A stretch of 64,000 nucleotides of DNA from Macrolepiota albuminosa (taxonomy: Eukaryota > Basidiomycota > Agaricomycetes > Agaricales > Agaricaceae): NCBI GenBank assembly GCA_027475525.1, contig JAMWFC010000137.1, forward strand, positions 1-64,000. Direction: 5' to 3'. Positions 48,864-60,942 of the stretch are shown here, one piece after another. Position 1 is the stretch's first letter; the number at the start of each line of letters is the position of its first letter. Made by a program: the position numbers and the translations under genes. A model generated the notes under the pieces. That model was not told the DNA's origin and made no database searches. It was given only the letters and a program-made list of their open reading frames with translations.

Positions 48864-49382
48864 TGTAAGGGCAACCTCTAGAGGCTGTGGCTCAGTCACA
48901 TAGCTGGCAGAAGGAGATCCAAAGTGTATTAGAGTATGTACTGACATTATCATAATAACTACTCACTTGGCAGAGGGAGATCCAAAGAAAACAAGTCTAG
49001 GGATTCCCTATACCAGGTTGGATGCTTCTGGGGCTTCTAAAGCATGAGAAACAACTGTACAGTACAACAAAACCTTAAAAACTCAAAAATTAACTAACCA
49101 AACAACTGTGCAAACAAGGCAGGAAAACTCCGGACTTTAGAAGTCAGAAAGGCAAACTCCAGCTTATATAAGCAGTCTGGAAGCAGTGCTGAAGGGCCCA
49201 CACTTGTCTGAATGATAGCTAAAGAACCAGAGCACCTCAAAGGTTGAGAATAATACTAACAGATAGTGTTGAGAGAATAGAAACAGCAAAATGAGAGAAC
49301 AATAGAAGAAATAAGGAAATGAATGAAAGAAGAGTGAAGGAATAAGGAGTGAAAGAAGGAATAAATGAGGAGTCCCCTGACA
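48864..49382 (-). repeat. 5' LTR of truncated family-B gypsy element
   Basis: 519 bp, TGTAAGGGCAACC...CCCCTGACA on the plus strand. The neighbouring PBS fixes the sense orientation as minus. Flanks do not form a TSD with each other, as expected when it belongs to a larger element. Confidence 0.85.
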
Positions 49383-49460
49383 TTGTCTACATTTATACAT
49401 GCCTCGATGTGACTGGACTATCAAAGATATTCAAGATCTTATCATAAAAAAGGTTTTTCT

Positions 49461-50040
49461 ATGGGAATGCTAGTTACAAATTCAAATCGCATTGGCACTT
49501 TGAGCATGCAAAGATGTTGTTGCTTGTGCTGCTACTAGATCTGAAAAAACTCTTTCATTCTTCATCACCTTGCTCATGATGATTGCAGAAGATGACAAAA
49601 AGATAATATTCATTGTCATACCATTAAACCTGCTAGGAAAACAGAATATACAGATGTTAGAGAGAGCTGAGATAAGTGCTGTAGCTGTTAGTCATGATAA
49701 TGCAAATGCCCAGACAGTTAAGGTGAGTTTTGATCCAGATCAATAACATTAGACTCACCTTGTACATAGGAAGTTGAAGATGGAAAATATCATGTCATTG
49801 TAATAAATCCAGAGCTTCTCATGAGAGACAGTCACATTACAAATATGTGAGAAAAATCCAAAGTGACACTTTGAATACTGTACATTGCATTTAACAAAGG
49901 GCACTGCATCAGTCATTGGGCAAAGTTTCAAAAGAAGTACTCATGTATTGGTGAGCTCTGCTGCTTGATACCACATCCAATACCATTCTATGTGGCTTCT
50001 GCCACACTCTCTTGCAATGTAGCATAGTCTACTATTTTTC
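49461..50040 (+). pseudogene. RecQ/DEAD-like helicase relic
   Basis: Reads in pieces as a superfamily-2 helicase N-terminal lobe. A decayed Walker A, AATRSEKTLSFF (G-S-G-K expected), is followed by IVIPLNLLGKQNIQMLERAEI (positions 49623-49684), then after a probable intron (near 49722-49770) YHVIVINPELLM, then NKGHCISHW where DEGHC is expected, and FYVASATLS (motif III). The substitutions are G-to-A. The second RecA lobe is absent. It is probably the end of a separate decayed gene rather than part of the downstream one. The family call is by motif pattern. Confidence 0.6.
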
Positions 50041-51143
50041 TAAGTGAGAGTAACTATTTTACCAGTATATACATCCTGCATAACTTTGTGTGCCTATTCC
50101 TCAGTGATCTCTTCTGTATCAGAGTGTGTAATCAAGGCATCAAGCATGTTGTTGAGACCAGGAATGATAGAATGGATGATATAGTCATTCTGTTGAAAGG
50201 CTCTATTGAGCAATGCAAGAAAGAGATCTATAATTGTTGCATCTAATCTTTCAAGATGCAGGAGTATTTTGGCCACAAAAGCTGAAGTAAGAGCCATTTT
50301 CTTATACACCGGAAACTGATAGTTCAATGAATGTAACTCAAATGTCACAACACAGTGACAATAATAGAGATCAATTATCTAATGTCTGTAATTCTCTTAA
50401 GCAAGCAGTTCTTGGATAGTTTTATTGGACCCAACATAGGGTTAGCAAAGTTACCTGACACACTTTTTTGCCAGTTACTCAAGGCTCATATCATATGTCT
50501 GTTGATGGGTTATGTCCTGTTTTGGACATAGCTACATAAGTGTACAGCCACCATCCAAATTAGGAAACTGTTCCCATACCTGTAAGTTTCAAGAACTTTG
50601 TCATTGTTTTCTCTCACACAACTCAACATTGTTGAGAGTTCCATACCACAAAAAGGCACTACATTATGTATCATCTCAATCAGAGTAAGTTTCCAATCTT
50701 TTTTATGATTCAAAGCTCAAATACTAGTCTCATCCCTGTTTCTAACAGTACTTATCCGACTTCGAGGTGACTTTTCTTTCTGGTACAACGTAAAGGCTCT
50801 TTTTCAATTCTTTGCACTATGGTTTGATACTCAGACTTGACACCATTGTACTCTCTGCCTCAATTTACCCATTCTAAGTCTCAAACTTGTCACTCTACTA
50901 CTACAGCTGTGACTACAATGTGAGTACGATGGGGCTGTTGTGCTAATGAGTTCTATATAGAGTTGTGTATATCATCAGCTACTAAACAATGTTGCTTTGG
51001 CTTTTGAGAGATCTTTTTTGCAGAGTTTTGATTTGAGTCTTCAATATTCAATGTTCAATGTTCAACTCCAACATGTGACTAAGTCAACCAAATTATTTGT
51101 CGTCAACTAGAACTTCTACAGTCATAACTCTGACCCTCAAAAT
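50041..51143 (-). other. Possible decayed minus-strand gene of unknown family
   Basis: Two minus-strand frames, 50713-50510 (MIHNVVPFCGMELSTMLSCV) and 50348-50094 (LHLERLDATIIDLFLALL), look like protein-coding helices and faintly recall the DUF6589-type proteins of basidiomycete mobile elements, but I cannot confirm this. The rest of the stretch shows nothing. Confidence 0.25.
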
Positions 51144-53671
51144 ATGTCTGGCACCTCAAAATCTGGCCGTGGAGGTGCTCGTCCAGGAGCAGGCCGAAAA
51201 CCCAAGATTCTCACTGTCAAATCAAGTTTCTTCACAGGCGTTACGGTTCCAGGAAATGCCCTGAAAACTCCAAATCCATTCTTTTCTCGGGCATCCGATG
51301 TGACATCTAGCAAGAAAAATGTATCCTCAAGCTCAGCAATAGGTATGTTGAGCATGTGTGCATGATATTGAAAGACTTTCTAATATGTATTTCTTTTAGA
51401 CCCCTGTGTTCTTACCAATGATGAATATTCATGTTTACAGTCTGAGTGGGATTCAGTACAAAGTGTAGAAGAAGATAGGATACAGGATGATGCCCAAGTT
51501 GAAGAAAGTCTTTTTAATAATCTGGAAGACTTGTCCAATACAATGTACCAAGCAGAATGCGAGGCTGAAGCTGATAGTGTTATTCAGGGAGTACACATTG
51601 AATATCTCCTGGGTATTGTGGACAAGCTAAAGGCTGAAATCAAGGCCACTGGAAATATAGATTGTTATAGAAAAGGCACATTTTGGATTTGTACCAAGGA
51701 TCATGTATTCGCACTTCATTCAACCAAGAGCAATACTTCAGGATATTCTCCAACAGAGCTCTATTATCTTCCTATCTTTGTCTGGCTCCCTGCACTGCTA
51801 CCTGGATGGCCAGATTATTTCTATTGCTCAAAATGCAAACACCATCTTGTTCGTAATGGTATGTCCTTTTTTAATATATACTATTGTTACTTATTTGAAA
51901 TCTAAGATGGAATAGCGATCCTGTTGCACGTAGAGTCTGCAACTTGCATAACGATTACTTTCTCTTGACTGCAAGATTTGTTTGCAACAAAGATGCGGTA
52001 TCCAATCCTGGATGTGGTGCTTCTTATCAGGGTACCGATCCAGATATTCTCAAGCAACTTCCACAATATGTTCAAGAAGCCTTTCCTGGTAATTATGCTA
52101 TCCTCTGACAGTGATTTTAGTTTTAACTTTTGATGATACATGTTTAGCATATATCACAGCACGAGGAGCTATTGATAAGAATTTGATGGCTCTCATGCGT
52201 TCTCTTTTTTCAACACGCTTTGGTCCAGAATCCTTTTCATTACTCTTGAGTGAGATGCGGCACTTATACCATGCACACTGTGAACTATTATATCTTGCAG
52301 CATGTACATCTTTTCACTATTATGGAGAGCACAAGCCCAAACCATTTTCCAAGTTTGAAGATAAAACTTGATATGCTGGCACTCATCCATCGACACAATA
52401 TTGTAAATCAGTATTTGTGGATTGGACACATAGTCATCGAGTATTTTATGACCGTGCAATGGCTTCTCTTCCTGGAGAAATATTAAAAGGTGATCACACG
52501 TTCAAGATATGTCATATTCTGCTCAGTATTCCAATTCATGTTTGATGTGGATAGATACTAATCTATATATTACTAGCTCATCAAGAATCTTGCAAAGCTC
52601 AATGGAGAACCAACTCATGATGCTATGTATACAGTAGTTAATGAGTGGGAAGAAGTTAGAAACCAGGCGCTCACTCTTACAAAAAGCCTATCCTATGTTG
52701 CCGAAATATACAGTGATATTTCAGAAGGGTTAAAAGAGCATGGGCATCCTCCTACTGCTTTAATGTATACAGATAATGCATCAGGTAATTTAATGGTCAT
52801 CTATTAACATTACATTTGTTACTTATTATATTTTCAAGATGAAATAGCATTCCATGAGATGACAACTCAATCACTGCAGAAAGATGTAGTTCATGTCGAA
52901 CTCAATCCATATGCTCATCTTCCTTTTCTCATAATACCACCTGAAATCCGGTGTGTATATTATGAGAACTCCGATCTTATTGACAGTGCATGCCTCTATA
53001 TTCTAGAGAGTCTTCCTCTTAATGGATCACATCTAGTTATTGGGCTTGATGTAGAGTATGAGACAGAAACTACAGGCCAGGGGGGCCCTGGTACAGTTCC
53101 ACGGTCACGAACTGGTCAGCTTGATGTTATCCAGCTTGCTACTCAAAACACAGTTTATGTTTTCAAAGTAAGGTAACATTATATATTATTTCATCATATA
53201 ACTGAGCATGTCTTGTACGTATCTCAATTTCAAACTTCTGCTTCTATTCCTCCTTGTTTGCGATCTATTTTGATCTCAGAACAGATCATCAAAACAGGAC
53301 GAGGAATTCGAACCAATCTCTATTGTATAGCGGAAGCATGGTCTTTGACAGAACTCACTTCACTCCTTGCCCACTTTGAGGCATGCACTATTGATCTTGG
53401 ATCTTTAGCAAAGCTCAAAGGTAAAGTTGTGGATGCTACAATTGGGCTATCAGCTTTATCTGCAATTGTTCTCAATAAGCAAATTTCTAAGCCAGATAGC
53501 ATTCGGTACTCACTCTGGTCTTCTGCAACCCTTACTCAAGCTCAGAAGGATTATGCTGCCCTCGATGCATATGCTAGTTGGAGCTTATGGGAGGCTCTTT
53601 CTATACTTCCATCTGTAGGCCAGAAAATAGCTCAAAATACTCCTGGCCAGCTTGTCCACCTATATTCAGGG

Positions 53672-53825
53672 AAAAAATTGTTGCCTCAGGATCTATCATT
53701 CCTCATCAATCAGTCATTACTGTCCCATCTTTTGAAGTGGATTCTTCCAAAAAATTGTTGCCTCAGGATCTATCATTCCTCATCAATCAGTCATTACTGT
53801 CCCATCTTTTGAAGTGGATTCTTCC
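53672..53825. repeat. Exact 77-bp abutting duplication
   Basis: 53672-53748 equals 53749-53825, within coding sequence after the exonuclease domain. Confidence 0.95.
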
Positions 53826-54124
53826 GAAGTGTATTCTATCAAGGTTACTCCATCCCGTACAATTATTCTTGTTGACAAAATTGTGGTTCCAGGATTTATT
53901 CCAACATTATATCGAGGAAGTCTTGAGGCACTATCTACCATCCTCACTCCTTTTCATCTTGTAGTCTCAAGGTCTTCACTTCATACTTGGTCAGCTATTC
54001 CACCAACTTTACCACCACCACCACCTGCTCTTGACATTCTTGCTGTTTCTTCTTCAAGTTCTTCACCTCTAAATGTGCATTCTATTCTGGAAAATGCTAT
54101 AGGCTTATACAAAGATCATCAGAA

Positions 54125-54165
54125 TAGCTCTGATTCTGATTCTGATTCTGATTCTGATTCCGATG
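54125..54165 (+). repeat. TGATTC microsatellite encoding a Ser-Asp run
   Basis: Six tandem copies of (T)GATTC encode an acidic Ser-Asp tract, probably a flexible linker of the composite protein. Confidence 0.8.
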
Positions 54166-54907
54166 GTGGCTTGGATTATATTCCAGAAACTGGTCTAGAG
54201 GTAAATACATTAAATATTACCTTATTACTCATTACTGAGTTCTCTCTAGAAAAATATTTCATTAACTATACAAGCTGATTCCGAATCAGATAATGAATTT
54301 GGTCCCTACAATGACGTTGACAATATGATCCGTGCAGTGGACCTTGATTCTCTTGAATATTCCAATTCCCCAAACCCACTTCATCAGCCAGCAGAAGTCT
54401 CATCATCACTTCCAAGCAGGCTTTTCAATGATCTATGGCATGTACAAGATTGTCTCTTACGGCTGCTTCCAAAAGGCCACTCTGGGTTCAAAGCTTTTGC
54501 ATCTGCATTTAGTCAAGTTCTGCTAGTTCCAGATGAATCAGACATTGTAGTGGTTATGTCAATTTATGAGAAACGGGGCCTTACTTGGTCTTATGCTTCC
54601 CGAGCACACTCTGATGCAGTCCAAAAACGTGTTTGACGGTACTGTCCTGGGCCAGAAGTATTGGTTCCTAGTTTGAAGACACTTTTTGCATGTTGGAAAG
54701 ATGTGCAATGCTTACAAAATCCTGCAAAATACAGTGTTTTCTTTTCTAAACAGGCTTGCAAACAGGCAGAAGCTATTATACGTGTTGCAGAACTCGGACT
54801 TCTGTCTGATCCACCTGGTTATTCCTTGTACCGAAAGATAGGCACAGATCCGATGGACTCACAGTCTATCAATGTCTTCGTGGAACAAATTCTGTTGAAG
54901 GTGGCAT

Positions 54908-55061
54908 CACATGCCTCTTCGCCGTCGTTTTGGATCTCTTCAAGCTTCTCCTGAGCTTGGTGACAGCTTGTTAACCAATATTTGCACATGCCTCTTCGCC
55001 GTCGTTTTGGATCTCTTCAAGCTTCTCCTGAGCTTGGTGACAGCTTGTTAACCAATATTTG
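54908..55061. repeat. Exact 77-bp abutting duplication
   Basis: 54908-54984 equals 54985-55061. Confidence 0.95.
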
Positions 55062-56354
55062 GCATAGACGCAATGCTGTCGCAGCATAGCCATAATAGGT
55101 TTATTCGTGTACAATAAAACAACGTTAATAAACTGAAGTTCGAAGGTAAGAGACAATTCAAACTTCAGCGTACGGCTAAGTTTAAATGGATTTTTACTTA
55201 TGAGACATAGGTGGAGAAAGGATAACATAAGAATATGTATCAGTAAGCGTGTTAATTTAAATGATTATAAAGCGTGTATAAGCGTACGCAATAAATGACG
55301 AAAACATGATGTTGGTTGCCGGAGTCAGACATCGTTTCCATCGACAAATGCTACAGCAAGTATAATTCATATTCCTCTCATTGATAAATTGTGTTCAATT
55401 TATATCAGGTAGGATATTTCAATCGCACAGGTAAACAATACAGAACACACTTTGACACTTGGATCATGGACGAAATAGCAGAGCTTGCTATTGAACTGGA
55501 TATTCTTCCATCATTTCCTATGCCACCAATTCTTGTGACACGGATTGCGACACGAGAGTCATCTGGCATTATCAAAGTTCCAAAATCGCTTGCTTCAAGT
55601 TATGGAATGTGTCGCATCGAAACTGCTATCCAAGAAGGCACTCCGTATTACCGTGACATTCCTGTTCATCTTCTTACTCATTTATCTACGGCACCACACA
55701 GTACTTACGCATATCTGCGTGAATGACAACAAACAGCACATCCTGTAGTCCCAATACATACTCCTGATGAGTATGCACTCTTCAATGAGCTACTTGCCAC
55801 CAATGCATTCAACATTCGAGGGGCCCGTGCACCACCCGCTTCACAAACTGCTAAATCAATCAATTTTGAAAAGCTCACACTATGATGGAACCAGGTTGTA
55901 CACGAACGGCCTAATCAAAAACTATTCTACAAGATCCCACAGTTGCTAGAGCGGCATCACAAAGTATGGGCAGCATATAGAGCTGAAAAAGCAACATTAC
56001 TAAATAGTGCTCAAGAACGAAAAGCTATTACTGACTTACTAAATGATTCCACCCGACGTGCCCAAGTGCTTCCTGCTCTCACACTTCCAATACAATCAGT
56101 GACATCAGTAACACCCTCAAATGCAGATAGAAAAGAGAAACCTGGTAACGGTAAGTAGCATTGGTGTTTAATAATATATAACACTTACTAGTGCCAACCG
56201 AAGATGATTTTGACCAAGTAAAGCTTAAAAGCTCACATGAGGCAGGTGACCAAGATATAGATGCTGCGAATCACCTCCAGCCAATCAGCCATCCTTCCAC
56301 AAGACTTTCTGAACCTATGCAAGAAGTCATGACTATACCCACAACAATGGAGCC

Positions 56355-56509
56355 AATTCAATGCCCACATCATCAAATACTAGGATATTTGTTTCAGAGG
56401 ATATGATTGGAGGAGGAAAGAGGCGTACCAAAATTCAATGCCCACATCATCAAATACTAGGATATTTGTTTCAGAGGATATGATTGGAGGAGGAAAGAGG
56501 CGTACCAAA
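56355..56509. repeat. Abutting duplication, period 77 bp
   Basis: 56355-56431 equals 56432-56508, with one further matching base. It lies just before the C-terminal zinc-type motif and shifts its frame. Confidence 0.95.
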
Positions 56510-56711
56510 CGATGTGCAGCATGCCGTGATCACAATTGCCCACTTGTGGACACTTGCAAAGGATCAGGAGGTCGAGCCCATTGTCGATGTGTTAACCACG
56601 GGCAAGGCACAAAAGATGTGAGGGGGCAGAAGAGGCTGAGAATAGACTGAGTTCAGATAGGAATCGACACCGATTTTGTTACCATTGACCAATGGGTACA
56701 CAATATGAGTG

Positions 56712-56865
56712 TGTTTGATGTTTGACGTTCAACGCGGACGCGTTTGGACTTTCCGGAGAATAAATTACATCAGCAAATACCGATAGAATGTTTGATGTTT
56801 GACGTTCAACGCGGACGCGTTTGGACTTTCCGGAGAATAAATTACATCAGCAAATACCGATAGAA
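56712..56865. repeat. Exact 77-bp abutting duplication
   Basis: 56712-56788 equals 56789-56865, in noncoding sequence. Confidence 0.95.
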
Positions 56866-58572
56866 AAAAAAAGGCCAACGAGGTTCGAACCATATGAAGG
56901 ACCTCACCGGACAAAATTATAGTAATTGATTAAGTTTTTCAAGAGCTGAATTTCGATCAGAACTGTGCTTTTATCTAATAACTTCAATTGTTGAATTTGA
57001 TCCCAAATTTTTGATTTGATATTAAGTTCTCACGTTCTTGTTTGCTTTCGAGCTTTGATTTCGGACTTTAAATCTGTCTCTTAATTAACGTACAAAGGAT
57101 GTCGATGACCCTCTGTCGTTATGGTAAGGTCTCCATAAGATCTCTTGAACCGTTCCGTCGCGTGGATGTATGTGAACAGGTCTTTCACTGCGTTGGGGTC
57201 GCTGAGTAAGCTGGCCATGGCATAGGTCCTCACCTGATTGACAATGAATTAATGACACGTCATACACGATATATTATAGTAACTGTTGGGGGTACCAGAA
57301 GACAGAATGGTGCTTGCTGACACATATGCTATTCTCTCTGGAAAACAATGGGGATTGTTATCAATGGCATGCAATTTTGTCATGTGTAACTTGACAGGTT
57401 CAAGGGATGGCTATCTTTAGCCTCACGATGCAATATCGTCTCGTCGTCCAGAACAAATGTCATTTGTCATGCTTCCCTCAAACGCCCCAGGACTATGATC
57501 AATTTTGTATCAGAAACCTGTGATCTCGCTGCTCAAGGTATCGGTATACATGAATTTAGCGTTTCTCGGCGTCGATTCTCTGATGTCCAACTTATTTGGC
57601 CAGATTGCGCTTGCGTTTACAGGAGCACATTGCACATGCTACAATTTTGTACATCCGTTGTGGACATCATCCACAAAGTCTCCACTAGAATGATTACCGG
57701 AAGTGCAGCTGGACGTTACTCTCCTATGGACGTGCTGCATCGACTCCTAGAACACTTGTGCCCTCAGCTTCCAAAAAAGGCCTGAGCCGAAATCATGAGC
57801 CGAAATTGCAAGCCGAAATCCCAAGCCGAAAGCACAAGCTGAAGTCAACAGCTGAAAATAAGCAGCCAAAACAAATACTGCTATACAAATACCAGAATCA
57901 TCGTGAGAAAAATTCCATCTCAAAAAGTGGAGAAATCTAGTCAAAATCAGGTCAAAATCCGGGTGCAAATACATATTTCCCTTTGGAAAATTTTGTCCGG
58001 TCAGGTGCACCAAAGAACCAAGCGTAGAATGAACAAATACCCTGATTATGCGCTCAAGACCAATAGACCAAGTATAACCTTAAGGATTCTCTATTTATGC
58101 TCCACATATACGGGACATAACAGTTTTGAAAACTTTGATTTCATCGACTGACATAACATGTGAGCCTTGCTCAACAGCAAGTTTTCACCTTAGGTTTGTT
58201 TATTTGGTTATTGATATTTGATAGATATGATTAGATACAGTTCTACATATCAAGCATTTAGTTGGCGAGCGAATTCAAGCCGTTCGAGTGACTGGTTTTA
58301 GGAGTCTGTTGCTTCTCTGTCTTGACTCTGTTCTCGGATTTGACCAATTGGCTCGGCATCTCTGCTTCCGTTTCGGCTTACCGGCACCTTGACCTCTTGA
58401 CTGTCAGCTCTTTGACTTCGTCGTTTTCGTTGTGGTAGAGGGGGAGGGATTGCTGATAGAACCGTTCACGACGCATATACACATTTCGCTATCTTTTTCG
58501 ACCTTCACCCTTACCCTCCGCTTTCGACTCTTTCGACTACGTTTCCGGTCCATCAACTCTCCATCCCACGTA
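56866..58572. other. No certain gene; one possible minus-strand exon
   Basis: On the minus strand, 57237-57095 reads as plausible protein (MASLLSDPNAVKDLFTYI, then TERFKRSYGDLTITTEGHRH), but no family is recognised and no neighbouring exons join convincingly. A plus frame 57495-57785 of 96 codons runs into the 13-bp repeats. The rest shows nothing supportable. Confidence 0.25.
57775..57882. repeat. 13-bp tandem repeats
   Basis: About eight degenerate units of the type AGCCGAAATCxxx (for example gagccgaaatcat, gagccgaaattgc, aagccgaaatccc, aagccgaaagcac), decaying rightward to agctgaaaataag. Confidence 0.75.
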
Positions 58573-58726
58573 CACATCGTTAACTGAGGATTCTCTCGTC
58601 TTACCTTGAGACGATACTACGACTGCTCTTTCTTACTGGTGTCTGTCTGCACATCGTTAACTGAGGATTCTCTCGTCTTACCTTGAGACGATACTACGAC
58701 TGCTCTTTCTTACTGGTGTCTGTCTG
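58573..58726. repeat. Exact 77-bp abutting duplication
   Basis: 58573-58649 equals 58650-58726. Confidence 0.95.
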
Positions 58727-59429
58727 TCACTGGTCTACAAATTTCTATTACGTCACGACGGACGATATCTTACGCTTACATCGCTTCCACACATTTTTCC
58801 TACCTAATCCGACTTCTACACCTACACTTGCCATTCCTCACTTACAACTTCGTACTCGATCCATCAATTAGCGCAACTCACTGCCACACCGGAACACAGA
58901 CTTATGAGTCCGGCGTTTCGAGACCATCGTAGTGGTCACCTGACTTCGTGCTGAACTCTCATCTCTTGAACTCGCTTCAAGTTTTTCGCGCGTGCTACGC
59001 TCCTTCTCGTCATCTCTTGCGTGTTATCGTCTCAGACCGTGTCCTCCGACGACGCCTCAGGGGATACCCTTTGTACCTCGAGGCCCGTTCGTCGTCTGGT
59101 CGTACGGCTCAGAACCCCTCTAGCTCAACCCACAGATTCTCGAGCGACACCGCCCATCGAACGGCGCGCTCCTCTCGCCTCCCTGCTCCGTCGTGGCCTC
59201 CATTCGCGAGCTCACTGAGGATACCTCTGCTCCAGACAAGGACCCGAACTCTGACCCAATCTCCGATAACACCCCATCCCCAATTCGATCGCGCCCTCCC
59301 CAATCCGATTGTTTGAAATCCCAGCCCCGCCGAAAACTGCCACCTGGCCGGCCCTCTCCTCCGATCGAACTTTGAGATCTTACTGCTGCTGGCTGTTTCG
59401 GTCGTCAAGTTACACGTTGTTGGGGTTTT
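58727..59429. other. GC-richer stretch, possible 5' coding part of an unknown gene or element
   Basis: Local composition is clearly GC-richer than the flanks (about 59000-59370). A 60-codon frame, MASIRELTEDTSAPDKDPNS (59193-59375), is the most gene-like reading, but no domain is seen. It leads into the shared 3'-terminal repeat. Confidence 0.25.
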
Positions 59430-59557
59430 TCGAGGTGAGTCTCCCCGCGTCTACAGTTTTCGACGTCCACTTACTATTTTCAGCATTAATTGGGTATATT
59501 GGGAGCTCTCTTATTGTACTATTTGTCTGCCTCGATTTGAGGCAGACGTATCACTAT
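59430..59557 (+). repeat. Second copy of the hairpin-terminated repeat end
   Basis: GTCTACAGTTTTCGAC (about 59448), then a 9-bp perfect hairpin GTCTGCCTC/GAGGCAGAC (59525-59547) followed by CGTATCACTA. The same order as at 8647-8857, but with a different hairpin sequence. Confidence 0.4.
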
Positions 59558-60942
59558 TAGGCACGAAGGAAAGGCTAGAGGTAATGGTGAAGTTTCTGGA
59601 AAAACCGGGGCCTTTACGAAAACGGGGACAAGTAGAGCACAGAATACAGTGCCGACGGGAGCAAAGAAGGGGAGAGATGGTGAGGCGGATTGGAGGAGAC
59701 AGGGAGACAGTATACAGGCTGGAAGAGGAGGAGTAGGGAGGAAGAAGGGCTGGGAGAGGAGAAGCGTGGTGAAACACAAAACGGCATGAAAAAGGTGGAC
59801 ATGGGAACAACACCACTGGAGGTCAAGACAGCCCGTGTACGCAGACACACCGGCAGGACAGAAGAAACGAATTAGGTCCAGAGACCAACACAGTCCAGTT
59901 CCCAACCCTCAATCCACATGTCCTACCGGGGGGTAGTACGTAACGTGACTCAGCCCAACACATACACCACCAAAAACCAATACAAAGATACTGCGCAAAG
60001 TTACAATACAAGCCCACACATAGATAGAGCACCATTTGAAACACCTGGAGTAGTGTACGAGATAGGCTCTACCCGTCTCTTAGCCCTGCAAAGCGGCTTG
60101 TCGGCAGCAAAGATAGAACCCATTCATTCATTCAGCCAGCAAATGTCCACTCCATCTTTTAACAACATCTTGACCAAGACGTCAAAGGTGTGAAGGACGT
60201 CAAAGATGGACCTGACATGGTCAAGGGATGCGACGTCTTGCCCAATATCAAGGTACACACGGACATGTCTTCTCAAGATGCTTGTCAAGATTTCATCGTG
60301 TCTTGACAAGATCATGATTATCTCGCCCGAGATCACCCATGGTATGTATACACTTTTTCCTTTTTTTAACGCCTGTTATCGTTTCAAGGGGTAGTTGCAT
60401 GATGCATTGTATCTCACCGTCCCGGTACTGTGCCGATTGTGCTTGAATTGAGGAACAAGAGCACATCGACCCAACTGGTATTTGCACTACAAATAGTTCC
60501 CTGATTCCTCGCAAGGACCCGTAAGTGTATGGAAATAACCCTGAGCCATTGTCTGGAGGAAAACATCTCAAGCAACTAAAACCCAAAATACCTAATTTCT
60601 ATCTCAATTCCGATGGTCCGTGATGGAAATCGGAGTTTTGATGTAATTCTGGTAACTTGTACTATCAATAGATGTTTCAAGTGGTTATTTGGATATTCCT
60701 TTTCCCAACTCTTCCAAGTTATTTGCATTTTTTACTGCCCGTGGATGCAGAACCGAATAGTTATAAAAGGCCAGGTTTTAATCTTCATATGTTCCTGTGT
60801 CTTCTCTATCGCCCCCCCTAAAGTCTCTCCAACACCGCCATCTTCAAGAAAAAGCCAATCAAAGCACGACGCGTGGCATTTCCCTCACTCCTTGATTCTT
60901 TCGGTTTCCTTAAGTTAGAAACCAATCTGTCTCGGACGGCAA
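59558..60942. other. No gene recognised
   Basis: Includes a short inverted repeat, TGTCAAGA...TCTTGACA, around 60283-60310, in a stretch where CTTGTCAAG/GACGTC words recur. No coding sense supported. Confidence 0.4.

Larger units (their letters stand above)
51144..56650 (+). pseudogene. DUF6729-like / DDE-like / 3'-5' exonuclease composite gene, decayed
   Basis: Starts MSGTSKSGRGGARPGAGRKPK (basic, AT-hook-like). Exon 1 is 51144-51342 and exon 2 51400-51858, joined in frame. Exon 2 ends in a cysteine pair region (LPALLPGWPDYFYCSKCKHH), DUF6729-like as I recall that family. Further exons carry GDHTFK (52495-52512) and MYTDNASGD (split by an intron at about 52787), spaced like the first two Asp of a DDE nuclease. 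A DEDD exonuclease follows: GLDVEYE (Exo I), GRGIRTNL where Asp is expected (Exo II Asp to Asn), and DYAALDAYASW (Exo III). Then come a long helical region, RGTNS.EGG, and a C-terminal CAACRDHNCPLVDTC..C.C zinc-type motif. TGA codons (52370, 54634), a lost splice donor after GDHTFK (AT for GT) and three 77-bp duplications break it. Plus-strand insertion or long intron at about 55078-55408. Confidence 0.65.

Noticed and set aside
17539..49382. 17539-18036 and 25607-43391 as the two LTRs of the gypsy relic between them
   Set aside because: They are in opposite orientation and each has its own TSD, so both are better explained as solo LTRs.
56882..56891. GGTTCGAACC, resembling a tRNA T-arm or Pol III B box, near an A-run
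   Set aside because: No pairing T-stem, acceptor stem or A box at the right distance on either strand.
60283..60310. Short inverted repeat TGTCAAGA/TCTTGACA as a small-RNA hairpin
   Set aside because: Eight-base stem only, with no longer pairing around it.
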